Made by a program: the position numbers and the translations under genes. From positions 1 through 64,000 of the forward strand of contig JAIUPO010000013.1 of the NCBI GenBank assembly GCA_020160805.1: a stretch of DNA of 64,000 nucleotides. Direction: 5' to 3'. The DNA is from Actinomycetota bacterium. Its GTDB lineage: Bacteria > Actinomycetota > Actinomycetes > Actinomycetales > Dermatophilaceae. Below are positions 45,756 to 55,500 of the stretch, piece after piece. The notes under the pieces were generated by a model, which was given only the letters and a program-made list of their open reading frames with translations, was not told the origin of the DNA and did not search any database. How positions within the stretch are numbered: the first letter of the stretch is position 1; each line of letters opens with the position of its first letter.

Positions 45756-47063
45756 GTGACCGACCCCCGCTACACCCCTGCCCCCGAGAGCGAACTGACC
45801 CACCCGGAGTGGTCGAAGGACGCGACGATCTATCAATTGAACACTCGGCAGTTCTCGGAGGAGGGCACCTTTGCGGCGGCCGCGACGCAGCTGCGGAGGA
45901 TTCGCGATCTCGGGGTCGACATCGTGTGGCTGATGCCGATCAACCCGATCGGCGAGGTCAACCGCAAGGGCAGTTTGGGGAGTCCGTATGCCGTGCGGGA
46001 CTACTTCGCCGTGAACCCCGAGCTGGGGACCCTCCAGGATCTCAAAGACTTTGTGGCACAGGCGCACTCGCTCGGGATGAAGGTCATTCTGGACTGGGTC
46101 GCGAACCACACCGCGTGGGACAACGTGCTCGTCGCCGAGCACCCGGACTGGTATGCCCGGGACTGGAAGGGCGAGTTCACGCCGACGCCGTGGTGGGACT
46201 GGGACGACATCATCGACCTGGACTATTCGGTTCCGGAGCTGCGGGCCTATATGACGGACGCGCTGACCTATTGGGTCCGCGAGGCCGATATCGATGGCTA
46301 CCGCTGCGATGTCGCGGGCTTTGTGCCAAATGACTTCTGGGAGAACGCCCGTCGCGAGATGGAGGCCATCAAGCCGGTCTTCCTGCTCGCCGAATGGGAG
46401 GCGCGCGATCTGCATCACCGGGCCTTCGATATGTCGTATGCGTGGTCGTGGAATGACACGCTCCACCACATCGCGATGGGCAAGGCCGATGTCGAAGCGT
46501 TGTACGTCTACTACGCCTGGAACGCCAAGGCCTATCCGCGTGACGCCATGCGGATGATGTTCACGAGCAATCACGACAAGAACACCTGGGAGGGCACCGA
46601 CCGGGAGATGTTCGGCGAGATGCTCGAGGCCGCCATCGTGCTCTCGGTGATCGGCGAAGGCATGCCGCTGCTCTACAACGGGCAAGAGGCCGGCAACGAG
46701 AAGCGGCTGGAGTTCTTCGAAAAGGACCCGATCGTCTGGCGCGAGCATACGATCGGCGATTTCTACCGAAACCTGTTCTCGCTCAAGAAGGCTCACTCGT
46801 GCCTGTGGAATGGCGGATGGGGTGCGCGGATGGTCAACGTCCGCAACACGGCATACAAGCAAGTCCTCAGCTTCGTGCGGCAGGACGAGGACAGCCGGGT
46901 CTTCTGCGTGCTGAACTTCTCCGACCAGGACCAGACGATCACCCTCGGCCCGGGGCCCCACCACGGCGAATGGCGCGAGCATTTCAGCGGCACCGAGTTG
47001 GCCATCGACGCCGACACCCACCTGACCATCGAGCCTTTCGGCTATCGCATCTTCGTGGGATGA
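45756..47063 (+). CDS. GH13 alpha-amylase family enzyme
   Basis: 435 residues, no signal peptide, so cytoplasmic. (beta/alpha)8 barrel with GH13 regions: DWVANHT (region I), DGYRCDVAGF with the nucleophile Asp (~181), LLAEWE with the acid/base Glu (~211), TSNHDKN with the third Asp (~271). C-terminal beta domain ends in ...EPFGYRIFVG. Substrate unknown; the short length and lack of starch-binding modules suggest a small intracellular alpha-glucan or trehalose-type activity. GTG with AAAGGA five bases upstream; TACGGT near 45716 could be the -10. Confidence 0.88.
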   Translation: MTDPRYTPAPESELTHPEWSKDATIYQLNTRQFSEEGTFAAAATQLRRIRDLGVDIVWLMPINPIGEVNRKGSLGSPYAVRDYFAVNPELGTLQDLKDFVAQAHSLGMKVILDWVANHTAWDNVLVAEHPDWYARDWKGEFTPTPWWDWDDIIDLDYSVPELRAYMTDALTYWVREADIDGYRCDVAGFVPNDFWENARREMEAIKPVFLLAEWEARDLHHRAFDMSYAWSWNDTLHHIAMGKADVEALYVYYAWNAKAYPRDAMRMMFTSNHDKNTWEGTDREMFGEMLEAAIVLSVIGEGMPLLYNGQEAGNEKRLEFFEKDPIVWREHTIGDFYRNLFSLKKAHSCLWNGGWGARMVNVRNTAYKQVLSFVRQDEDSRVFCVLNFSDQDQTITLGPGPHHGEWREHFSGTELAIDADTHLTIEPFGYRIFVG

Positions 47064-47091
47064 CCGGCAGGCGCCCTGAAGGATGAGCGGC

Positions 47092-47676
47092 ATGAGCGAG
47101 TCGTTGCACGACCTAACTATCGCGGAGCGCTATCGCCGCGTCGCCGCAGAATTTGGCGAAACCGTTGCGGGAGTGAGCGATTGGGGTGCCCCGACGCCGG
47201 TGGCCGAGTGGCAGGCCCGCGATGTCGTCGGGCATCTGTCGACCTGGCTGCCCGGCATGCTCGGCGGTGGCGCGGCGATCACCTTCGACCCCGTGCCGGA
47301 CGCGGCAGACGACCCCGTCGGGGCATGGCAAGGCATCAACACCCAGGTGCAGGCGATCCTCCACGACCCGGAGCGGGCGCAACTCCTGCACAGCAATCCG
47401 CATACGGGCGAAAACCCCGTGGAGCAGGTCATCGACCAGTACTTCACGGTCGATGTCTTCCTGCACCGTTGGGACCTCGCGCGCGCCAGCGGTCAGGACG
47501 ACCGTCTCGATCCGGCGTGGGTCGGGCAGCTGCTCAGCGGCATGACGAGCGTCGCCGACATGATCCGCGGGTCCGGTCAGTTCGGTGAGCAGCGGCCGGT
47601 GCCGGCGGACGCGACCGAGCAGGAGCACCTCATGGCCTTCCTCGGCCGGGACCCGAGGTGGTCCCCCACGACCTGA
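47092..47676 (+). CDS. TIGR03086-like DinB-fold metal-binding protein
   Basis: 194 residues. Four-helix DinB/maleylpyruvate-isomerase-type fold: W-x-A-x-DVVGHLSTW (~42-52) and DVFLHRWDLARA (~121-132) supply the usual metal-binding His residues. Related proteins are mycothiol-dependent in actinobacteria; substrate unknown here. ATG at 47092 has GAAGG nine bases upstream; an ATG nine bases earlier would sit on that site. Confidence 0.78.
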   Translation: MSESLHDLTIAERYRRVAAEFGETVAGVSDWGAPTPVAEWQARDVVGHLSTWLPGMLGGGAAITFDPVPDAADDPVGAWQGINTQVQAILHDPERAQLLHSNPHTGENPVEQVIDQYFTVDVFLHRWDLARASGQDDRLDPAWVGQLLSGMTSVADMIRGSGQFGEQRPVPADATEQEHLMAFLGRDPRWSPTT

Positions 47677-47739
47677 GTCACTGACCCGCTGACGCACGTC
47701 GCGGCAGGTCAGCCTCCCGGGGCGGTGAGCGGCCGGGCA

Positions 47740-47745
47740 TACAGT
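47740..47745 (+). promoter_or_regulatory. Leaderless -10 of the kyn operon
   Basis: TACAGT followed by six bases and the kynA ATG. No ribosome site precedes the ATG, consistent with a leaderless mRNA. Confidence 0.55.
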
Positions 47746-47751
47746 GCCTCC

Positions 47752-48642
47752 ATGAGCAAGGACACCGGAGTCCGCGAGATCGAAGAGGGCGTGCGCACCG
47801 ACTTCCACGGCGCGATGAGCTACGGCCGCTACCTCGGGCTCGATCAAATCCTCGGGGCGCAACACCCTCGCAGCGTGCCCGAGCACCACGACGAGATGCT
47901 GTTCATCATCCAGCACCAGACCAGCGAACTCTGGCTGAAATTGGTCCTGCATGAGTTGGAAGCGGCGCGGGCGCTGATCGATCAAGACCAGCCCGGGCCG
48001 GCCCTAAAGTGCCTGGCCCGCGTCAAGGCGGTGCAGCGCACCCTCATCGAGCAATGGTCGGTGCTCGGCACGCTGACGCCGCGTGAGTACGCGCAATTCC
48101 GTGGGGCACTAGGCAGTTCGAGCGGCTTCCAGTCCTACCAGTACCGCGCGGTCGAGTTCATGCTCGGCAACAAGAACGCCGGAATGCTCAATGTCTTCAC
48201 GTCCGAACCCGAGGCGCACGCCTTGCTCACGCGGCTGCTGCACGAGCCGACGGTGTACGACGCCTTCCTGCGCGCCCTCGCCCGAGCCGGGTATGCCGTG
48301 CCGGACGAGGTCCTGAACCGCGATGTCACCAGGGCGTGGACCTTCCACCCGGAACTGGTGCCCCTGTTGACCCAGCTCTACGAATCGGAAGACACGCCAT
48401 GGGGTTTCTATGAGGCGTGCGAGGACTTCGTTGACCTGGAAGACAACTTCCAGACCTGGCGCTTCCGGCACCTGCGCATCGTGCAGCGCACCATCGGGAT
48501 GAAGACGGGCACCGGCGGCTCGTCGGGTGTGGGCTTCCTGCAAAAGGCCCTCGATCTGACCTTCTTCCCTGAGTTGTATGCCGTGCGCACCGCCATCGGC
48601 GCCCCCAATCCCTCGCCCTACGAGACCGCGCCTCATGACTGA
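47752..48642 (+). CDS. kynA: Tryptophan 2,3-dioxygenase KynA
   Basis: 296 residues. Heme enzyme converting L-Trp to N-formylkynurenine. Family motifs: YGRYLGLDQIL, EMLFIIQHQTSELWLKL, the heme-ligand His in FQTWRFRHLRIVQRTIG and the substrate loop GTGGSSGVGFL. ATG at 47752 is fixed by the leaderless promoter. First gene of a three-gene operon; overlaps kynU by eight bases. Confidence 0.95.
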   Translation: MSKDTGVREIEEGVRTDFHGAMSYGRYLGLDQILGAQHPRSVPEHHDEMLFIIQHQTSELWLKLVLHELEAARALIDQDQPGPALKCLARVKAVQRTLIEQWSVLGTLTPREYAQFRGALGSSSGFQSYQYRAVEFMLGNKNAGMLNVFTSEPEAHALLTRLLHEPTVYDAFLRALARAGYAVPDEVLNRDVTRAWTFHPELVPLLTQLYESEDTPWGFYEACEDFVDLEDNFQTWRFRHLRIVQRTIGMKTGTGGSSGVGFLQKALDLTFFPELYAVRTAIGAPNPSPYETAPHD

Positions 48643-49855
48643 GCGGTGCAGCGCCAGAGCCTTGGATGCGGCCGATCCGCTCGCGCCCTTTCGCGGTCGA
48701 TTCCTCGACCCGGGTCCGTCTGTGGTGGCCTACCTTGACGGCAACTCGCTCGGCCGGCCGCTGGCCGAGACCGGCGCGCACCTGTGGTCCTTCGTCGCGC
48801 GCGAGTGGGGCGATCGGCTGATTCGCGCGTGGGACGAGTCGTGGATGGATTTCCCGTTCCGGCTCGGCGACCGCCTGGGGGAGGTCTGTCTTGGCGCTGC
48901 GGCCGGTCAGTGCGTGGTGGCCGATTCGACCTCGGTGCTGATCTATAAGCTCCTGCGCGCAGCGCTTGCCGCCGCGCCGGAGCGCGACGAGATCGTCATG
49001 TCCCGCGGCGACTTTCCGACCGACCGCTATCTCGCCGAGGGCGTGGCCGCCGAGACGGGCGCGCGCATCGTGTGGCTGGAGCCGTCGATGGATGGCGGGG
49101 TGTCGGTCGAGTCCGTCGCCAAGGTGGTCGGGGAGCGGACGGCGGTGGTCTTGCTCAGTCATATCGCCTATCGCTCGGGTTTCCTGGCGGATGCGCCGGC
49201 GATCACGGCCGCGGCGCACGCGACCGGCGCGCGGGTGATCTGGGACCTGTGCCACTCGGTCGGCGCCGTGCCGATGTCCCTGGACGCGTGGGAGGTGGAC
49301 TATGCCGTGGGGTGCACGTACAAATATCTGAACGGTGGGCCGGGCGCTCCGGCCTTCGCGTATGTCGCTGCGCGGCATCAGGATTCGTTCCAGCAGCCAT
49401 TGTCGGGGTGGATGGGAGCTGCCGATCCGTTCGCGATGACCTCGCCCTACGCGCCCGCGGAGGGGATGCGCCGGATGCTCACCGGCACGCCGCCCATTCT
49501 CGCGATGCAGCCGCTGGTGGAGATGGTCGCGATGATCGCGGAGGCGGGGATTGACGCGATTCGCGCCAAGTCGGTGATGCTCACCGAGCGGGCGATCGAG
49601 TTGTCTGACGAACTGCTGACGCCCTTCGGGGTGAGGCTGTCGTCGCCGCGCGATGCGGCTCAACGGGGCGGGCACGTGACGATCGACCACCCCGCCTTCG
49701 AGGAGGTGACGCTGCAGTTGTGGGAGCAGGGCGTCATCCCTGACTTCCGGCCGCCCGACGGCATCCGGCTCGGATTGTCGCCGCTCTCGACCTCCTTCGC
49801 TGAACTTGATCTCGGTATCGAGGCGATCCGGGAGGCCTTGGCGGCCCGTGCCTGA
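48635..49855 (+). CDS. kynU: Kynureninase KynU
   Basis: 406 residues. PLP enzyme cleaving kynurenine to anthranilate and alanine. The PLP lysine is in GCTYKYLNGGPGAPAF; other motifs are YLDGNSLGRP near the N-terminus and WDLCHSVGAVP. ATG inside the end of kynA. With kynA and the hydrolase gene it gives a complete Trp-to-anthranilate route. Confidence 0.94.
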   Translation: MTERCSARALDAADPLAPFRGRFLDPGPSVVAYLDGNSLGRPLAETGAHLWSFVAREWGDRLIRAWDESWMDFPFRLGDRLGEVCLGAAAGQCVVADSTSVLIYKLLRAALAAAPERDEIVMSRGDFPTDRYLAEGVAAETGARIVWLEPSMDGGVSVESVAKVVGERTAVVLLSHIAYRSGFLADAPAITAAAHATGARVIWDLCHSVGAVPMSLDAWEVDYAVGCTYKYLNGGPGAPAFAYVAARHQDSFQQPLSGWMGAADPFAMTSPYAPAEGMRRMLTGTPPILAMQPLVEMVAMIAEAGIDAIRAKSVMLTERAIELSDELLTPFGVRLSSPRDAAQRGGHVTIDHPAFEEVTLQLWEQGVIPDFRPPDGIRLGLSPLSTSFAELDLGIEAIREALAARA

Positions 49856-50672
49856 GACTGCCCCGCCCGGGCCGGTGGTGCGGCACGTGTATGGCGCCCA
49901 CCCCAGCCAGGTGACCGACCTGCACCTGCCGCCTGCGGACTCGGTTGGGGGCGCTGCGCCGGTGTGCGTCGTCATCCATGGCGGCTTCTGGCGGGCGCGC
50001 TATGGCATGGAGCTTGGGACCCCATTGGCGGCGGATCTGGCCGGGCACGGGGTGGCGGCGCTGAATATCGAGTACCGCCGGGTCGGCGACGGCGGTGGCT
50101 GGCCTCGGACGTGCGAGGACGTGGCGTCGGCGGTGGATGCCTTGGCGGAGTTGGATGCGACCGTTGGGGGGCGGCTGGACCTGAGCCGCGTTGTGGCACT
50201 TGGCCATTCGGCCGGTGGCCACTTGGCGGGATGGCTTGCCGGGCGGCCGGCTTTGCCGGTTGGCGCGCCTGGCTCGGACCCGCGCGTGCGACTCACCGGC
50301 GCGGTCCTTCAGGCCGGCGTGCTCGACCTCGAAGCTGCCGTCGCCGACGATCTCGGGGCCGGGGCGGTGCGCGCCTTCCTAGACCCGGAGGGGACGGGTG
50401 AGCGGGCGTCATACGACCTGGCCTCGCCGATACGTCTGCTGCCCACCGGGATTCGCACGGTCCTCGTCCACGGCGACCGGGACCAGGACGTGCCGATCAG
50501 CCAGTCCCGGGCGTATGCCGCCGCCGCCCGCGCCACCGGCGACGACTGCCACCTCATCGAACTCCCCGGCGCGGATCACTATGGCGTGATCACCGTCGAC
50601 TCCCCCGACTGGGCCGTATGCCGCTTCGCCGTCCTCGATCTGCTCGGCGCAAGGCACGCCCCGCTCGCGTGA
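49848..50672 (+). CDS. Alpha/beta hydrolase, probable kynurenine formamidase
   Basis: 274 residues. Alpha/beta hydrolase with the HGGFWR oxyanion motif (~42-47), nucleophile elbow GHSAGGH, later Asp/His (HGDRDQDVPIS; GADHYGVI). This is the esterase-like formamidase type (as in eukaryotes), not the metal-dependent bacterial KynB. The formamidase role rests on operon position: it overlaps kynU by eight bases and supplies the only missing step between KynA and KynU. Confidence 0.82.
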   Translation: MPETAPPGPVVRHVYGAHPSQVTDLHLPPADSVGGAAPVCVVIHGGFWRARYGMELGTPLAADLAGHGVAALNIEYRRVGDGGGWPRTCEDVASAVDALAELDATVGGRLDLSRVVALGHSAGGHLAGWLAGRPALPVGAPGSDPRVRLTGAVLQAGVLDLEAAVADDLGAGAVRAFLDPEGTGERASYDLASPIRLLPTGIRTVLVHGDRDQDVPISQSRAYAAAARATGDDCHLIELPGADHYGVITVDSPDWAVCRFAVLDLLGARHAPLA

Positions 50673-50727
50673 GTGTCAACAGGGCTATCACCCTGCTGCC
50701 GCTCACGCGAACCGTCACATGGGACAT

Positions 50728-51104
<377 letters not shown>

Positions 51105-51151
51105 GAACCGGGTGTCGGCGCGGAGGTTTCCCGCCGACCGACCGACAGATA

Positions 51152-51817
51152 TTACCCAGAGGAAGCGCCGCCGCCCAAATCGGGGGCGCGCAGGTTCCAG
51201 CCGGCCAGGCGCCAGCCGTCGGTGCCTTCAACGAGTTCGGCCCACTGGCAGTTGCCGGGTGTGGTGAGCAGGCGCGTGATCGTCGGCGAGTCCAGGCCGA
51301 GAAGGACGGCGGTCAGGATGCGGATGGTTCCGCCGTGGCTCACGACAATGGCGCACTCCCCCGCCGCGAGCCCGTCGATCAACTCCTCCAGCGCCGGCGC
51401 CACCCGCTCTCGCACCTGGGCCGGCCCCTCGCCATCGATGCCGCGACGCTGCTCCTCACCCCGCAACGCGGCCGACCGCTCGGCCGGGTGCATGGCAATG
51501 ACCTCGGCACTGCGCAGGCCGGTCCACTGGCCCACATCGAACTCGCGCCACCGTGAGTCGAGACGCACCTCGACGTCGAGCTGGCGCCCCACCGCGGCCG
51601 CTGTGTCGGCCGCGCGTTGCAGGTCAGAGGCGACGATCCGCACCGGCTTGTTTGCCGTAAGCGCAGCCCCCGCGGCAGCCGCCTGCTGGTGCCCCAAGGC
51701 CGTCAGGGCGACATCGAGATGACCCTGCCAGATCCCGTCGAGGTTGGCCTGAGTCTCCCCGTGGCGCAACAGGATCAGCCGGCGGGGCGACATACGCTGG
51801 CGGGCCCGTTCGGTCAC
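51152..51817 (-). CDS. Histidine phosphatase (phosphoglycerate mutase-like)
   Basis: 221 residues. RHG catalytic motif LILLRHGETQAN near the N-terminus and the second His in IVVSHGGTIRIL. Actinobacterial homologues in the nadD-rsfS neighbourhood are assigned as phosphatases, some as glucosyl-3-phosphoglycerate phosphatase; the substrate here is unknown. GTG at 51817 has GGGAG five bases upstream; an ATG eight codons later is the alternative. Confidence 0.88.
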   Translation of the reverse strand: MTERARQRMSPRRLILLRHGETQANLDGIWQGHLDVALTALGHQQAAAAGAALTANKPVRIVASDLQRAADTAAAVGRQLDVEVRLDSRWREFDVGQWTGLRSAEVIAMHPAERSAALRGEEQRRGIDGEGPAQVRERVAPALEELIDGLAAGECAIVVSHGGTIRILTAVLLGLDSPTITRLLTTPGNCQWAELVEGTDGWRLAGWNLRAPDLGGGASSG

Positions 51818-51854
51818 GAAAGCTCCCGACAGATCACGTCTCGAGAAAGCGCGA

Positions 51855-52256
51855 TCAGTCGGCGGAGCGCGGAGCCACCAGCGACGCCTGCTCCGACCCG
51901 ACGACACCGACATCGAGCTGCGGGCAGTCGCGCCAGAGGCGTTCGAGATCGTAGAAGTTGCGCTCATCCTCGTGCTGGACATGCACGACGATGTCGCCGA
52001 AGTCCAGCAGCACCCAGCGGCCCTCGCGAGCGCCTTCGGTTCGCTTGACCTTGGCGCCGGCGAGACGCACCTTCTCCTCCACCTCGTCAACGATTGCCGC
52101 GACCTGGCGCTCCGAGGGTGCCGAGACGATGACGAAGATGTCCGTCAACGGCAACTGGCCGCTGACGTCCAGGGCGACGATGGTCGCGGCGAGCTTGTCG
52201 GCGGCCGCGTGGGCAGCGGCGGTGGCCAACTGCTTGGCATGATCGGTTGCGGGCAC
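51855..52256 (-). CDS. rsfS: Ribosome silencing factor RsfS
   Basis: 133 residues. Binds ribosomal protein uL14 and blocks 30S-50S joining in stationary phase. Motifs: SGQLPLTDIFVIVSAPSERQ, EGRWVLLDFGDIVVHV and FYDLERLW, the family core. GTG with AAGGAG four bases upstream. Follows nadD by 20 bases. Confidence 0.94.
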   Translation of the reverse strand: MPATDHAKQLATAAAHAAADKLAATIVALDVSGQLPLTDIFVIVSAPSERQVAAIVDEVEEKVRLAGAKVKRTEGAREGRWVLLDFGDIVVHVQHEDERNFYDLERLWRDCPQLDVGVVGSEQASLVAPRSAD

Positions 52257-52276
52257 AATTCTCCTTGGGTGGCCGC

Positions 52277-52870
52277 TCAGGAGCCGGGCGCGCCCGGGGC
52301 GGGCGAATCGGCATACAGACGGTGCTTGTTGATGTATTGGACGACGCCATCGGGAACGAGGTACCACACCGGTTCCCCGGCTTGGACCCGCGCGCGGCAG
52401 TCGGTGGACGAGATCGCCATGGCCGGGACCTCTTGCAGGTGGACCCGTTCGGCGGGCAGGCCGTGCTCGCTCAATTCATACCCAGGGCGCGTGACCCCAA
52501 TGAATTGGGCGAGCTCGAACAGCTCTTCGGAGTCCTTCCACGACAGAATCTGCGCGAGAGCATCCGCACCCGTAATGAAGAAGAGTTCGGCACCCGGATA
52601 TTCCTCGGCGAGGTCACGCAGCGTGTCGATCGTGTAGGTCTTGCCCGGCCGCTCAATGTCGGCGCGGCTGACCGTGAAGTCCGGATTGGAGGCCGTCGCG
52701 ATGACGGTCATGAGATAGCGGTGCTCGGCCGGGCTGACGTTCGTGCCCTCTTTTTGCCACGGCTCACCCGTGGGCACGAAGACGACCTCGTCGAGGTGGA
52801 AGAAGGACGCGACCTCACTGGCCGCCACGAGGTGACCATGGTGGATCGGGTCGAAGGTGCCGCCCATCAC
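52277..52870 (-). CDS. nadD: Nicotinate-nucleotide adenylyltransferase NadD
   Basis: 197 residues. Makes nicotinic acid adenine dinucleotide in NAD synthesis. Nucleotidyltransferase motifs [12 protein letters not shown] at the N-terminus and [10 protein letters not shown] (the ISSTxxR motif). The start is uncertain: GTG at 52870 gives MMGGTFDP, while similarity to [12 protein letters not shown] suggests a slightly longer protein, but upstream codons offer only CTG. Confidence 0.93.
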   Translation of the reverse strand: MMGGTFDPIHHGHLVAASEVASFFHLDEVVFVPTGEPWQKEGTNVSPAEHRYLMTVIATASNPDFTVSRADIERPGKTYTIDTLRDLAEEYPGAELFFITGADALAQILSWKDSEELFELAQFIGVTRPGYELSEHGLPAERVHLQEVPAMAISSTDCRARVQAGEPVWYLVPDGVVQYINKHRLYADSPAPGAPGS

Positions 52871-52932
52871 GCCGAGGCGACGCCGACCGTCCGGCTCGCG
52901 CGCAGCGGCCGTCGACGCGTCAGCGATGGAGG

Positions 52933-53163
52933 TCAGTGGTGGCTGCTTCCGGCACTCGTGTCATGCCCCTGCCCGTGCGCCGCGCCCTTGGGCTGGCCGA
53001 GCTTGGCCGCCGTCCCGCGGAAAGCCCACGTCACGGCCAGTGCGAGAGCGAACAGGACAAGCGCGATGACGCCATACAAATAAGCGGGCATGGGCAACTC
53101 ATGCAACTTCTCGCCACCCTCGGCCGCACCTTCGGCCGCCAGCATCAGCACGCTCATCGCCAT
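52933..53163 (-). CDS. Small single-pass membrane protein
   Basis: 76 residues. One helix ([19 protein letters not shown], ~29-47) and a Gly/His-rich polar tail ([15 protein letters not shown]). Short membrane proteins of this type often occur just upstream of nadD in actinobacteria; function unknown. ATG at 53163. Ends 62 bases before nadD. Confidence 0.72.
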   Translation of the reverse strand: MAMSVLMLAAEGAAEGGEKLHELPMPAYLYGVIALVLFALALAVTWAFRGTAAKLGQPKGAAHGQGHDTSAGSSHH

Positions 53164-53584
53164 GGGGCACACCTTATCGCGAACCATCCCCCGAGCCCGC
53201 CGCCGCCCGGTTGTCCACCGATTTTGCCCACAGGGCTGTGTATGGCGGGGCGAACCTCCTGCTCGTGTGTGGACAACCGCGCGTGGCGGATTCGACGAAG
53301 GCGGACCGTCGTTGCGCACTCGCCACCACAGGGTTTAAATGGTCGCTGCACCGCTTCGGGTCGGGTCCGTCGAGAGTCGGCCGGTCGGGGTGCGGCGATG
53401 GAGATAACGAGGCTCGGCCGCCCGTCCGGGGCGGCTTTGCGGCATAGCTGACAGCTCGCGCGCGACGGCGCGGGGAGTGCCACGAGGCTTCATTGTTCGG
53501 TTGTCAGTGCACGGCCCGCCCGCAAGGGTATGCAGTGGCCAGCGTCGCCCTGGCGGCCCGGCGTCCCCGCCGGGCGCTGGCAGG

Positions 53585-53622
53585 AACCCGGCCCCTCGGT
53601 CTCATACCCCGAGGGGCCGGTT
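53585..53622 (+). terminator. Hairpin upstream of the glycosyltransferase
   Basis: AACCCGGCCCCTCGG, nine-base loop, CCGAGGGGCCGGTT, with one bulged C; followed by CTGTGTCGTTT. Possibly ends a small unannotated transcript. Confidence 0.55.
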
Positions 53623-53683
53623 CTGTGTCGTTTGGGGCTGGTGCACATTCCCGCGGCCGGGCGAACCGGGTCACCCGCCGCAT

Positions 53684-53689
53684 TACGCT
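53684..53689 (+). promoter_or_regulatory. Leaderless -10 of the glycosyltransferase
   Basis: TACGCT followed by seven bases and ATG at 53697; no ribosome site is visible. Confidence 0.4.
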
Positions 53690-53696
53690 TGCGGCC

Positions 53697-54635
53697 ATGG
53701 CCGGGCCGAGGGTGAGCATCGTGGTGCCGATGTTCAACGAAGAGGCCGTCCTGCCACTGTTCATCGCCCGGCTGCGGCCGATGGCGGACGGGCTGGGCAC
53801 GACATACGAAGTGCTCGCGGTCGACGACGGGAGCAGCGACGGGACCGCCATCGAGCTGCAGAAGGCGCGGCGCGACTGGCCCGAATTGCGCGTCGTGCGC
53901 CTGCGCGCCAACGCCGGCCACCAGGCGGCGATCTCCGCTGGCCTAGCCCGCGCGCGGGGCGACTATGTCGTCACCCTCGACGCCGACCTGCAGGACCCGC
54001 CGGAGGTCGTCGCCGAGATGCTCGACGCGGCGCTGGAGAAGCAGGTCGATGTCGTCTACGGCGTGCGCGGCGACCGATCCACCGACTCCTTCTTCAAACG
54101 CACCACCGCCCGCCTCTTCTATCGCTCGATGGGCAGCCTCACCGACGCCGACGCCCCGCGCGATGCCGGCGACTTCCGGCTGATGTCGCGCGCCACGGTC
54201 GAGGCGGTCAACGCCCTCCCCGAATACGGCCGGGTCTTGCGCTTCGTGGTCCCCGCGCTCGGCTTCCCCTCGGCAACGGTCACCTACCGACGTGACGAAC
54301 GCGCCGCCGGCAGCTCGAAATACCCCTTCGCCAAGATGCTGCGCCTGTCCATCGACTCGATGACGGCTTTCTCGCTGGCCCCTTTGCGCTTCGCCACCTT
54401 CCTCGGCCTCGCCGGCGGGGTCGGCGCGCTCCTCCTGCTGCTCTATGCGCTCTATGCCCGCGCCGCCGGCCATGTCGTCGCCGGCTGGACCTCGACGGTG
54501 GTCATCGTCGCCGCGGTCGGCGCGGTGCAACTGCTGGCCCTCGGCATCCTCGGCGAATATGTCGGCCGCCTCTATGCCGCCTCCCAGGCCCGCCCGTCCT
54601 ATTACGTCGCCTACGACTCCGACGACCCCGCGTGA
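53697..54635 (+). CDS. GT2 family glycosyltransferase (DPM1/GtrB-like)
   Basis: 312 residues. Family 2 catalytic domain: SIVVPMFNEEAVLP, VDDGSSDGT, LDADLQDPPEV (DxD-type), then two C-terminal membrane helices (FLGLAGGVGALLLLLYALYA; VVIVAAVGAVQLLALGILG). This is the polyprenyl-phosphate sugar transferase arrangement (GtrB/DPM1-like), probably loading a sugar onto undecaprenyl phosphate for surface glycans. The next gene overlaps by four bases (GTGA). Confidence 0.9.
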   Translation: MAGPRVSIVVPMFNEEAVLPLFIARLRPMADGLGTTYEVLAVDDGSSDGTAIELQKARRDWPELRVVRLRANAGHQAAISAGLARARGDYVVTLDADLQDPPEVVAEMLDAALEKQVDVVYGVRGDRSTDSFFKRTTARLFYRSMGSLTDADAPRDAGDFRLMSRATVEAVNALPEYGRVLRFVVPALGFPSATVTYRRDERAAGSSKYPFAKMLRLSIDSMTAFSLAPLRFATFLGLAGGVGALLLLLYALYARAAGHVVAGWTSTVVIVAAVGAVQLLALGILGEYVGRLYAASQARPSYYVAYDSDDPA

Positions 54636-55435
54636 GCCTGCGCTTCGAGACCGACGCGACCGGCGGCGTGACCGTCTGGTTGCACGGTCAGCCACAGTCG
54701 TATGTCGATCCCGCCGACCCCCTTCTGCTCGCCTTTGAGTATGTCGAGCAGCTCGCCGTCGCCCTGGATGTCGCCGCGCCCGAGGGCGAACGGTTGGCCG
54801 TCACGCACGTCGGAGGGGCGGGGCTGACGCTGGCGAGATATGTCGAGGCGACCCGCCCGGGGTCACCACAAATCGTCTTCGAGCCGGATGCCTCGTTGAC
54901 GGAGGCAGTGCGCCGGGAGTTGCCGTTGTCGCGTGGGCACCGCATCCGCGTCCGCCCACTCGACGGCCGCTCTGGCCTCGCAGGGTTGGCTGACACTTCG
55001 GCGGATGTCCTTGTCGTGGATGCCTTTTCGGATGGCCAGATCCCTGTCGAGCTGACAACGAGCGACTTCTATGCCGAGACCGCGCGCGTGCTTCGGCCCG
55101 CCGGGCTGCTCGCGGCCAACCTCACCGACTCCCCCGACCGGCGCTATCTGGCGCGGGTGTTCGCGGCGGTGGGTACGACATACCCCTCCTGCGTTGTGCT
55201 CGGAACGCACGACGTGCTCAAGGGGCGGCGCTTCGGCAACTACGTCCTCGTCGCCGGCCGCTCCGCGCTCCCGGTGGGCGATCTGAGCCGCCGGTGCGCC
55301 CGAACCTCGGCACCCACCGGCCTGTGGGACACGGCTCGGGTCGCTGCGCTGGCCCGCTCGGCGCGTCCGTCCACCGACGCCGACCCCGCCGTATGCCCGC
55401 CCGCCCCCGACCCCGGCGCCTGGCGCGTTCGCTGA
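54632..55435 (+). CDS. Spermidine synthase-like methyltransferase-fold protein
   Basis: 267 residues. Rossmann-like fold resembling spermidine synthases (FEYVEQLAVALD; THVGGAGLTLARYV; VLVVDAFSDGQIP; YAETARVLRPAGLLAANL). The full polyamine-site motifs are not evident, so true spermidine synthesis is doubtful; many actinobacterial members are uncharacterised. GTG overlaps the glycosyltransferase stop by four bases, so they are co-translated. Confidence 0.78.
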   Translation: MSLRFETDATGGVTVWLHGQPQSYVDPADPLLLAFEYVEQLAVALDVAAPEGERLAVTHVGGAGLTLARYVEATRPGSPQIVFEPDASLTEAVRRELPLSRGHRIRVRPLDGRSGLAGLADTSADVLVVDAFSDGQIPVELTTSDFYAETARVLRPAGLLAANLTDSPDRRYLARVFAAVGTTYPSCVVLGTHDVLKGRRFGNYVLVAGRSALPVGDLSRRCARTSAPTGLWDTARVAALARSARPSTDADPAVCPPAPDPGAWRVR

Positions 55436-55500
55436 CGCCAGGCACCCCCGGCCCGCTACCGAGCGGAGCGGGGTTTCTGCCGAGCGGAGCGGGGTTTGCG

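Larger units (their letters stand above)
53164..53696 (+). other. 533-base intergenic region with a terminator-like hairpin
   Basis: No convincing gene. It contains a GC-rich hairpin-prone stretch near 53540-53580 and a strong hairpin at 53585-53622 upstream of the glycosyltransferase. A terminator in this orientation, before a gene with its own leaderless promoter, hints at a short plus-strand transcript ending there. No known ncRNA family (4.5S, 6S, 6C, tmRNA) was recognised. Short open frames here look like noise. Confidence 0.4.
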
